Shown here piece by piece: positions 1-9,100 of a DNA stretch of 19,079 bases. Position numbers and translations under genes: made by a program. Within the stretch, counting starts at the first letter, position 1; the number at the start of each line of letters is the position of its first letter. The notes beneath the pieces were generated by a model. The model searched no databases and was not told the DNA's origin. It saw only the letters and a list, made by a program, of their open reading frames with translations. The DNA comes from Hirudo medicinalis (taxonomy: Eukaryota; Annelida; Clitellata; Hirudinida; Hirudinidae). The stretch is taken from positions 86,784 through 105,862 of the forward strand of contig MPNW01000559.1 in assembly GCA_011800805.1 (NCBI GenBank), in the 5' to 3' direction.

Positions 1-85
1 ATTATTAGTATTATTGTCATCATCATCATCATCATCACTATTATTATTATTATTATTAATATTATTATTATTATTATTATTATTG

Positions 86-120
<35 letters not shown>

Positions 121-145
121 GTTGTTATTATTATTATTATTATTA
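1..145. repeat. (ATT)n / (TTA)n microsatellite
   Basis: An almost uninterrupted trinucleotide tract of ATT units, with a short (ATC)n block near position 20 and a few GTT interruptions. It lies upstream of the NHERF exons, probably in an intron of that gene. No coding signal is present. Confidence 0.9.
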
Positions 146-880
146 AATTAATTTCATGACGCTACGTTATTCTTAAATTACAAATCGGAATTAAATTATT
201 AAACGAATTAATTTGAAAATTATTTCCAACTCAAACGAGGTAATGAAATCTCGATCAGAGGATGTGATCAAGATTCAATTCGAAGACGAATTGATTGGTT
301 CTGACTTCTGCCATTGGTCTTTGGCAGGTTGAAGCATCATTCGGGAGAAGAATTCCTTGTGATGGATGGAATGATGGATGGATGGATGGATGGATGGATG
401 GATGGATGGATGGATGGATGGATGGATGGATGGATGGATGGATGGATGGATGGATGGATGGGTGGGTAGATGAATTAAAACCCTCCAATCACAATGTTTG
501 TGTTTAAGGTATTTTGAATGAATAAAATCTCTTTAAAAAAATATTTATATTTTGATGAATAAAGTTCTAATAAATAATTATTCGTTTAAATTGTGGTAGT
601 AATAATGACTTTAATGTGAAATCAGAAATTGTCTGATCTTTCATTTAATCTAAAATAATAAAAGTCCTTGAGATAAATGGAAATTATCCTCATCACTGCG
701 GAGGTGATAACAATGCTGTGATAACTGATAAGCGAAGAATATTTGATATTTATAAAATATTTCATAATATTTCCTAATAATTCCAATAATTATTTTCAAA
801 ATAATGTAAACGTATAATTTTACGTTGAGAATACATTTATAAATAATTAATAAGAATAGATTTTATAAATTCGTTCACAG
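146..880 (+). other. non-coding stretch, probably a NHERF intron
   Basis: AT-rich sequence with no recognisable gene. It ends in a good 3' splice site (TTCGTTCACAG, 880) that opens the first visible NHERF exon, so it is most likely the intron between the PDZ1-coding and PDZ2-coding parts of the gene. The first PDZ domain is not in the window. The only other structure seen is the GGAT repeat with its flanks at about 351-495. Confidence 0.6.
351..495. repeat. (GGAT)n microsatellite inside a dispersed repeat copy
   Basis: About 100 bp of GGAT units (361-460). Both flanks resemble those of a second GGAT tract in the NHERF intron at 1024-1155. The left flank shares TCCTTG followed by GGATGGAA. 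The right flank shares AGATGAAT, TTAAAA and CTCCAATCACAAT. The shared flanks show that the two loci are copies of one sequence and not independent slippage events. Long Met/Asp/Trp or Ser/Ile/His/Pro reading frames here are repeat artefacts. Confidence 0.75.
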
Positions 881-2753
881 TTGCAAATGTTGAGGATGCG
901 AACGCTGAAGTTGAGCATCCATTCAAACTGAGACTTTGTCACATCAAATCATGGAACGATGGAAAGGGATTTGGATTCAACATGCAGTCCGAGAAGAACA
1001 AGCCTGGACAATACATTGTTAAGGTGTCCTTGGAAGGATGGAAAGAACGGTGGATGGATGGATGGATGGGTAGATGGAAGGGTGAATGGATGGATTAGTG
1101 GGTGAATAGAAGAATGGATAGATGAATGGGTTAAAAGTCTCCAATCACAATCTAGGTGGACGAAGGGACACCTGCCAGCCTCGGAGGACTACGTGAAGGA
1201 GACTTCCTCGTGGAAGTGAACGGGTTGAGTATCGAAGGATTCGAGCACAAACAGGTTGTTGAGCTCATCAAAACCAACCTCAAGGAGACCAAACTACTCG
1301 TAGCTGATCCCGAAGCTAAGAATTACTTTGACGAGATGCACATCAGAATGTCTGCCGAGTTGTCAGCCAACATCGATATCATTTCATCACCTGATTCGAA
1401 TCCAGAGGGTAGTTGAAGTGGTTTGTTGTTGTTCAATTAGAGCTGTTGTTGTTGTTGTTCAATTAGGGCTGTTGTTGTTATATTATCGCTCATTTCGGTC
1501 ACTAGTCCAGGTAATTGTTGGCACTCCAACTCTGATTGGACACGCCCGAACATCGTATTGTGTTCCATTTCATTGCAAGACATATTGTATTGCATTGTAT
1601 TCAACCCATTAATAATGTCTTAAGTAATGTTTTATCCAATGTCCAAGTCATACTTGCATTGCATAGTTTCATTCGAGGATACTTCATTGTATTGTATTGT
1701 TGCATTTAATTGTGTTGGTTTACATTGATTTGTTTAGAATTGTATGCCTGTTTTGCGTCGTTCATTTTTCAATTCTGAGTGGACAAAGTTCGTCACACGA
1801 TCGTTGAAGGCTTAAAATGTTGTTTTCAAAATTTAATGTTTCCAGTCGTTGAAGCTGCGTGACGTAATATGATGAAACAAATAAAATAATAATAATAATT
1901 ATTATTATTAGTAGTATAAAATAATATCATTAATCTTATTGTTGTCGTTAAACCCTTTGACAGTAGCGGTATTTTCTATTTGCAGACACCAAAACCAACT
2001 CGGAATGTGTGAGTGCTAAATTAGTTAAATTGATCGATCGTGAATTGTTCGTGGTAACTGCTGATGCAGTGTTTGATTTCAAAATCACTTCGTAGTGGTA
2101 TTCATTAAATAACAATGATGATGATGGTGATGTTGATGACCATGACGATGACGACGACGACGATGATGAGGATGAGGATGGTGAGGATAAGGATGAGGAT
2201 GATAATAATAAGAATAATAACAAGAATAATAATAATTTTAATAAAAAGAACAAAAATATTTATTCAATCTCAAATCTCCATCTCGCAAAGTTGTATTTGA
2301 TATTCATCATCATGAATTAATCGTGTCCAATGTCCCCCCGGCATGCAAATAAGGAACCACTTCCACAACAGGTCGACAATGCATGCAACAAGGAAAACTT
2401 GAAAGCGGACGACAAGGTAATAAATATTCTCAAACAGATTGAAATTGATTGACTTCAATCGAATGATGATCTTAATAATGGAAACGCTTCAATTGTGAAT
2501 GTTGAATTGTCTTCAACAGCCCGCCCCATCCCAGGAAAGGAAGGAACTGATATTGGACGTCAAAAGCATTCCAAACTCTTCCCTCTACAGCAGCCAAAGT
2601 TCCCCAGGTAGTCCCCCATTTTCTCCAACCATCATCGAGGGGATCGAGTTTGCACCGACAGCTGAGGAAGCAAGACGAAGGATGGCCAAGAAGAAGCAGG
2701 CCAATCAGCAGATGAGCCTTAAAGCCAAGTACGAACTCTTTCAGAAGATGTGA
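881..2753 (+). CDS. NHERF1: NHERF/EBP50-type PDZ scaffold, 3' part (PDZ2 and ezrin-binding tail)
   Basis: Partial gene, 231 residues visible. Exons: 881-1023, 1156-1408, 1986-2008, 2372-2416 and 2520-2753, all with GT-AG borders and matching phases; the upstream exons are outside the window. Exons 1-2 encode a complete PDZ domain: an LCHIK strand, the GFGFN carboxylate-binding loop, then GQYIVKVDEGTPA, LREGDFLVEVNG and TKLLVADPEA, all close to PDZ2 of NHERF1/2. A 23-nt microexon and a 45-nt exon encode a variable linker. The last exon ends in a basic helix (EEARRRMAKKKQ) and KAKYELFQKM, which corresponds to the C-terminal ERM-binding motif of NHERF1/2 (KKNELF...). Family role: a submembrane adaptor tethering transporters and receptors to ezrin/radixin/moesin and cortical actin. 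PDZK1 lacks this tail. The symbol is by family; NHERF1 and NHERF2 cannot be told apart in an invertebrate. Confidence 0.9.
1024..1155 (+). repeat. NHERF intron made largely of a GGAT repeat copy
   Basis: This 132-nt phase-0 intron splits the PDZ domain between VK and VDEGTP. From just inside the donor (GTGTCC) to just before the acceptor (TCTAG) it consists of degenerate GGAT units, with flanks matching the copy at 351-495. The similarity stops at about the splice sites. Confidence 0.7.
1409..1985 (+). other. NHERF intron with GTT repeats
   Basis: Intron between the PDZ exon and the 23-nt microexon. It starts with an imperfect tandem repeat (GTTGTTGTTCAATTAG units, about 1420-1480) and contains ATTGTATTG-rich simple sequence. 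The acceptor is TTCTATTTGCAG at 1985. No gene is seen inside. Confidence 0.7.
2112..2245. repeat. degenerate (GAT/GAC/GAG)n repeat
   Basis: GAT, GAC and GAG triplets grading into AATAATAAC units, inside the NHERF intron 2009-2371. The Ser-rich and Met-rich open frames over it on the two strands are artefacts of the triplet periodicity. Confidence 0.85.
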
Positions 2754-2929
2754 CGTCATCATCGAAGTTGATCACGTGAACTCGGAGTTCGATCATTTCG
2801 AGATTCTGCCTTTGAATTGCACTTGAAATCTTCACGGTGGTATTCATTTACATTCAACATTTACATTCGACATTTACATTCATATTCACATTCCCATGTT
2901 AAGTGACGAATTCGGTGGAAATTACTTTA

Positions 2930-2935
2930 AATAAA
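2930..2935 (+). terminator. NHERF polyadenylation signal AATAAA
   Basis: A canonical AATAAA 177 bp after the NHERF stop codon, followed by a GT/T-rich stretch (GTTTGTTCTTATTTGG) as expected for a downstream element. The 3' UTR has short ACATTTACATTC repeats near 2850-2890. Confidence 0.75.
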
Positions 2936-3080
2936 GTTTGTTCTTATTTGGAGCTCACATCCTTGAAATAATTGTTCGGACTCGATTTTAAAATTCGACA
3001 AATTCTCAGTTCTAATTGGCTCTTAGAACGGCTGAGTGGTACAGCTGTGGTGTTCCTAAGTTGGCAACAGTCTTTGCACG

Positions 3081-3124
3081 ATGGCGCCATTGGTTACCAT
3101 AGTTACGCTATGGTTTTAACTATG
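3081..3124. other. cluster of overlapping dyad symmetries
   Basis: A perfect 10-bp palindrome, ATGGCGCCAT (3081-3090), is followed by a 7-bp inverted repeat, ACCATAG (3096-3102) with CTATGGT (3108-3114). An overlapping 8-bp inverted repeat pairs CATAGTTA (3098-3105) with TAACTATG (3117-3124). GTTACCATAGTTAC inside it is one base from an RFX X-box consensus. A function is not shown. Confidence 0.45.
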
Positions 3125-3443
3125 CTGGATGGTGAACATAACTGCTTAATTGGAGTCAATTTGAAGAATTTATTTCATCTTAAAACATTTCAGGTGGAGG
3201 CCTATTAAAAATAATCAGTCTAAAATAGATCTTAATTCGGCTTAACTTGTGCAGAGATAATTATAACCACTTAATTATAATCATTTATTTAAACAGCAAA
3301 ATAAAGCAAAACTTCAATAAAAGCGCAATAATTGCTCCCGAAGGTGGAAGAATGCCAAGCTTAAAATTATTAAAAGCTGCTTCTGTTCAGTTTTTTTATG
3401 CCAAAATCAACAAATATTTTTAATCGCTCTCGCATTCCACTCG

Positions 3444-3509
3444 AAGTTATTCATTGTATCAGCTTATACAAAGCTAAAGTTATTCATTGTATCAGCTTTT
3501 ACAAAGCTG
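3444..3509. repeat. 33-bp tandem duplication
   Basis: Two adjacent 33-bp units that start AAGTTATTCATTGTATCAGC and differ at only two positions, with a partial third start (AAGTT). Each unit carries AGCTT...AAGCT inverted ends. No coding potential was seen. Confidence 0.85.
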
Positions 3510-3597
3510 AAGTTTTCGAATAGTTGTTGGAAGTTTTAACTTGTAACAACAACGTTTTTCAGCACTTAGCACTTCGTTGTAAATAGCATGTAATGAT

Positions 3598-3598
3598 A

Positions 3599-3640
<42 letters not shown>

Positions 3641-3727
3641 GTGGCGGTTCTAACACAGACACCTAAGCTCACGTTCAGACGGACAGGGATGCAGGCAGAT
3701 AGAGAGACAGACAGACAGACGGAGAAN

Positions 3728-3820
<93 letters not shown>

Positions 3821-3823
3821 AAT
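3598..3823. repeat. two (GAT)n microsatellites flanking a unique core
   Basis: A (GAT)n tract at 3599-3640 and a longer one at 3728-3820, separated by about 87 bp of mostly unique sequence that ends in (ACAG)n. An undetermined base (n) lies at 3727, exactly at the start of the second tract, so the repeat length here is unreliable. Poly-Asp, poly-Met, poly-Ser and poly-Ile frames are artefacts. Confidence 0.9.
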
Positions 3824-4326
3824 ATTAATATTAATAATAACAACAACAACAATAATAATAATAAATAATGAGCTCTGCAATAAAATAAAAAACACCACTC
3901 ATACTCTCTTCGTCAATACAAAATGAAAGAACAATTTAAAGGTAAATAAAACACGAGTTTATTAATATAATTGTGGTGACACTTCAAAGGCATCCATGTT
4001 TTGTAAGTTGCAGACAAGCTACCTCTTGAGAAGTATTGGTTGACGACGGCCCAATTTTTTTATGACTGAACTCACAAAAAGTCTTTAAATTAGAAGCATG
4101 ATTGTCTTTAATGAAGAGTTGCGAACGCTCGTGGATATATTTCCTATGTACTGGAGGCAATAACGGGATTATTATCCTGAGTTATACGATGTTCGTTCAA
4201 TTGTTTATTGTTTATAATTTAATTCACAACCATCAATTTTATCCTATAGATATAAGGATAATAGCTTGCTAACTAAAAGCAATTTTTGTTTTCGAATTTT
4301 TTCTATTCTAGGAAAACCATAAAAGT

Positions 4327-5359
4327 AGGGCTGCAGATTAATCTGCTTTAACGCGAGCGATTAACGTACTAATTTTTTGCAGTTAAAATAATTAAACACG
4401 ATTAATTTATTTTATTTGGATTTTATTGGATATTTAAAAAATATTTTCACCTATTTTTTGTTTTATAACTTTTTGTTGTTATATCTTGTTATTTCTTTGG
4501 CTTCCGGCTTCCCATATTATTAATGTGTACAAAAACAGAACGTATTGCGCTTATAAACATGCCATGGCCACAAGTAGCATAGGTAAGTCAATTTTTGAGC
4601 ACATAGCCTGATGTAGGTAATGCTTGGACGTTTCCAAAATCGGAGACTGTGGGAGTGGCCACCGGAAGAGGTTTGATGTTCGGAGTTCGAAACCCACCAT
4701 GACTCTGGCTCAGGGAAGGACGAGCAGAGATATCAGCAACTTTTTTGGATCTTCTCTTGGGGATAATGCAGAGTACTGCATAAGGATTGGCCCGTCCCGA
4801 CGTAAGATATGGCGTGCGGACGGAATTCAAAGAGGCCTGTGGGATCAAGGATTTCCTTGGCACCTGTCGAAGTCAAGGATGAGTTCCTGTGATGTGTCAG
4901 CAGCTGAGAAAAGCTTCAGCACATAGAGCAGAACCAAACCTTTGTCAAAATTGTCAAACCTTTGTGTCCATTGGAATGATGGCGGAAATGTGCTCCATCA
5001 CATGGCCTTGTTGCCAAGCCTTCAAATACTTAGCTTCTCAAGCTACGGCTGTGCCATGTGAACGGTTATTTTCCCATTCTGGACATGTTGTGAATAGCAA
5101 ACGTGTTTCTCTGTCTTCAGACAACATCAACATTAACATCAACAGACTCGTTTGCCTCAGCAAGTGGCTAAATGTCAATAAACGAACCACAAAAAATCTA
5201 TTTCTAGACTACTGTTGCGATTTTTTCGTGAATAAAATTGATTTTTGGATAAAAATTAAATATATTGGGAAATTAAGATGGTGCGATTAATTATGCGTTA
5301 ATCTAAAATTAGAAACGTTGATCACACGATTAATCAAGATTAAAAAAATTAATCAACCT
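4327..5359 (+). mobile_element. decayed hAT-family DNA transposon
   Basis: About 1.03 kb bounded by candidate terminal inverted repeats: AGGGCTGCAGATTAATC on the left, and on the right the reverse complement starting AGGTTGATTAAT. ATAAAAGT (4319-4326) and ATAGAAGT (5360-5367) flank it, an 8-bp target duplication with one mismatch, the size typical of hAT. The 3' half encodes a hAT C-terminal dimerisation region. The element is too short for a full transposase and is frameshifted, so it is an internally deleted relic. Exact ends are uncertain by a base or two because the TIRs are diverged. Confidence 0.75.
4955..5200 (+). pseudogene. hAT transposase C-terminal fragment (dimerisation region)
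   Basis: The frame from about 5015 contains KYLASQATAVPCERLFSHSG, followed by NSKRVSLSSDN and LVCLSKWL. This is the hAT C-terminal pattern seen in ZBED proteins: YL...ATSVPSERLFS.AG, SKR..L....V, LFL.KN. Just upstream, a WND...MALLPSL stretch that belongs to the same region lies in another frame, so there is a frameshift near 5020. The N-terminal BED finger and catalytic core are not recognisable. Non-functional remnant. Confidence 0.8.
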
Positions 5360-5367
5360 ATAGAAGT

Positions 5368-6180
5368 GTCAACGACCCCGTCTGATAATGTTTATAGCAA
5401 GTCATATTAAGTTTAAGAAAATCATTAAAAACAGAAAAAAAAATGTAAGTTTTGGACCTAGGTGAAATTGGGGTGTGACAAAGACCTTAATCAGACCTTA
5501 ATCTTAAATTAATTATTATTAACTTTCAGCTTGATAAAAAAAACTGTAAACATTTGTGTTTGCCGTTTTGAACGTTTAGAACTACTACTTTCATTGCTTT
5601 TATTATGTATTAATTTAACTTATTGGATCCAATCCACAATCGCTCTATTCACAAATTGGAATGAAATTCATTGAATAAAATCCAGGGACGTCATTTCAGC
5701 ATATTCCAGGAAGGTGAATCCTCGCCCAACTCTTCATGATATGTGTGTGTGTGTGTGTGTTTAATTAATTCATGATATGATGAGCTTTTATTTTATATGT
5801 TTTGGTTTTCAGTACCATTTCCAGTCAGTCACGGGCTGCTCCGACGCACAAATTATTCATAAAATTGTAAATAATTAATTACAAAATATGTCTTTATGTG
5901 ATGCCGTTTGAAGCGATGAGATAATCAAAGCAATTAAATAGATTATAAGTAACTTTATCGGTCTAACCGTTTAAACAAAACACAAAATTACTGTAATTCA
6001 AGTTAAATTTTAAAATGTTATTTTAAATATTTCACATTTAAAACAACGTGGTCGATCCGCGGAATGTTCGGTTTGAATAACAAAAACAAAAAAAAGTAAA
6101 ATCGAAACCCCTTCGGCAGCATCATTTTTTAGTTAAAACTGCAATAAATAATTTTAGTTCTGACTTTTTAACGCATTCTT
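5368..6180. other. intergenic / RhoGEF upstream region
   Basis: AT-rich sequence without a recognised gene. It contains a (TG)n tract at 5742-5760, flanked on both sides by TTCATGATATG (5733-5743 and 5769-5779). An in-frame TAA at 6169-6171, nine bases before the RhoGEF ATG, makes the last part 5' UTR or promoter. No TATA box can be chosen with confidence in such AT-rich DNA. Confidence 0.55.
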
Positions 6181-9100
6181 ATGGATAAGTTACATACTTT
6201 TGAAGCTGAAACTGAAGAAAGATATACCGATTGTGAAGGTTTGACATATTTTACCGAATATTTTTAGTACCAATCCTAGAACAATGAAACAGTAATTTAA
6301 AATGATTTTATAATGTCTGTATATGTAGACAACCGTTATGGGACTTCATGTTAATGTAAATTACATGTTGGTCGTATTAGGTTAATTGCGCATTACAAAT
6401 GCATTACATTTAGGTTGTTTTTGTTGGCTGAATATTGTTTTCGAAAAAGGTGTGGAGGGTGCCTTCAAGATTATATTATAATTATTACATTATTATTGAT
6501 TGACCAATTTAATAATCAATGTTTTAATAATCGTATTAAAGAGGATGAACATGACCTGTCACTTACCAAAGCAGCAAACAAAACTCTTGATCTCAGCAGA
6601 TCACTTACCGATCATTGCAATAAGCTTGCAGATTTGGATGTTGATGATTTCTTATTGCCTGGAGAGGCAGATCTTCCCGATGATGAAGACGTTCCAACCG
6701 AGGTTCACCAAATTTATCCTGCAATACTTTATTGGACTTTTCAGTTGTTTTTATAATATTCGAATGTAAATAATTTAATTTAAATACATGCCAAAGATTA
6801 AGAGATTCTTTATAATTTGCTTTTTCAGGTTCAACTGCTTCAAAGACCAGGTGATTTACTTCTATTGTGTTATTTTATTTGATGAATCTCGGACTAAACT
6901 CAAATTTTTAAATCCATCAACTTTTAGATCACGCTCTAATAGCGACGCCAGATTCCGATCTGAAGCAAGGTCGGTGAAGACTTCAACTTAAGTCAAGTCT
7001 TCTCGGTTCCATTGAATATCTTATTTTTCATTAAATATCTTATTTTTCCAGCCCGAAGGAAGAAGGTGGTGCGTGAGATCCTGGAGACGGAAAAGTCGTA
7101 CTGCAACGGACTCTGGTTGTTGCTTGATCATTTCATCAGCTCAATCAGGAGATCTCGATTGGTCACTGAGGATGTGTTGGGGTATGCCTTTTGATCTTGA
7201 AAGTGAATGTTTGACATCTGGATCATTAATCCAGTGTCACATAAATAAATAACTGCATTAATAAAAAGTCGTCATTACTAAATGTACGACGGCATTTTTT
7301 CGGCAGAATACCGATCTAATACTTGCTAAACTTTAGTTAACATTACTGTTGATGAAATTGTAAAATGTATTGTGATCATGAGGAAGGAAATTGTATTTTA
7401 AAATATTTGTAAACAGGATAATGTTTGCATCTTCGTTGGAAGAAATCTACAAAAGCCACTGCGATCTCCTTCAAAACCTCGAGATACGATTCATAAATTG
7501 GTCTCAAAGCAGTTGCGTAGGAGATATTTTTGCAGACGTTTTTAAATCGCACAACGTGAGTCCATGCATTTTTAATCTTCCGGCAGAATTTTGAGAAATT
7601 ATTTTTTTGAAATTATTGCACATTTTTCGTGCAGTGTCCCATATTCCAACAGTACCAAATGTACATAAGGAACTTCTCCGGCTCATTGGTTAAAATCCAC
7701 AAGATTTGCAACAGCAGCACAGATTTCTTCAACTTACTCAAGGTAAATGTTTTAGGCGTTTAATTGTCGATCAAAAGTGGCTTCAATTGAGTTCGTGTTG
7801 CAAGGTCCTGGAAGAAGACCAAAAGTGCAACAGGTTGGACATCACTTCATTCCTCTTGACTCCCGTTCAACGCATTCCACGATATGTCCTCCTTCTCAAG
7901 GTTTCAACTGCTTCTTCATTTATTTGATGAATGATTGAATAATTATTGCAATGTTATGTAATAAAAGTATGAGCATTCTGAACGGATCCTTAAAAAAAGC
8001 TACTGAAGCATTGTCGGATTGTTACATCTACATTGCTTATCAAGAGTGTTATTATTGTTGTTTCCAAGATTTCAACTTATTTTTCAGCAACTTTTGAGGT
8101 TCACCAGTCCTGCCCATGATGATTGGATACTCATCAGTTGCAGCCTCCAAGACTTGGGCACTTTTTTGAACAGACTCAACAGTTCCATTGAACATTCCAT
8201 AAATTTGGTTTCTGTGAAGAGGGGCATCAAACCAAAGAAGAGATTTGGAATTTCACTTTCCTTCAGGTTAAGCATTCAACCACCCAGGAAGTTGAAGAGG
8301 CAATCGTCATCCAGGTGAGACGAATTTATCCATTACTTGCAGGGGAAGATCTAGACTACTTTGGCAGGGGGGCCAAATATAAGCTGGCAGATATTTTATA
8401 GCCATTTTGCTTGTTTTTTAATATATGCGCATATTTTTGCATTCGTCATATCTTTAAGTTTCCTGTAATGTAAGACACTAATAAGGGTTCAAAATCATGT
8501 TATTAATTCAAATAAAGTATCGTTATGATATCCTCTGTCCCTTCTTTTCTATTACATCAATGCATCTTGACTTCGTTGAGGCCACCAATTGTTCCAGGTA
8601 TTCTTTTTGCAAGATTTTCTAGGCGTCGATTATCACCTCTTTCGACTCATTAGCTGTTGAATATTGTTTTATACCTGTATTACCAGAGTCCCCAAAACTC
8701 TCTATATATCTATCTATAGGATAAAGGGTTTAAGTCCACAGAATACGCAGCCCATTCCATGATACTCAGGAATAAAAAAATGCCATCATCTCCTTTGAGG
8801 TATATCTTGATGGAAATCAAAGTCATTTTCATGGTGAATCTTAGCAAAGGAAGTGAGAATACTGAAGATGTCTTGATATACCTGTTGCCCTGCAATGGAG
8901 CGGATTATTAACAAATCGCTTATGCATCATCTAATACAACATAAATTAATAAACTGGAATCAACACAAATTTGTGAGTGGCAGATCTACTGTAACAAATC
9001 TACTCGAATGCATGCAACAATGGTCAGAAGCACTCCAATCCAGACATTCTGTGGACATCACATACCTAGACTTTAAAAAGGCATTTGACTCAGTAGCGCA

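Larger units (their letters stand above)
2956..4326. other. intergenic region without a recognisable gene
   Basis: No exon-like or RNA-gene signal was recognised between the NHERF poly(A) site and the hAT element. It contains a dyad-rich patch (3081-3124), a 33-bp tandem duplication (3444-3509) and two GAT microsatellites with an undetermined base (3727). An open frame near 2972-3208 matches no family I know. Confidence 0.6.

Noticed and set aside
255..507. Open frames with Ser/Ile/His/Pro or Met/Asp/Gly/Trp repeats
   Set aside because: Produced by the GGAT microsatellite, whose frames stay open on both strands; no start context, no conserved domain.
3444..3509. CRISPR-like direct repeats
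   Set aside because: Only two adjacent 33-bp units without spacers, in a eukaryotic genome.
3559..3926. Poly-Asp, poly-Met, poly-Ser and poly-Ile open frames
   Set aside because: Translations of the (GAT)n arrays on both strands, crossing the undetermined base.
4660..4710. tRNA gene from the GTTCGAAAC B box
   Set aside because: The T-stem does not pair properly and no anticodon or acceptor arms could be built; kept only as a SINE possibility.
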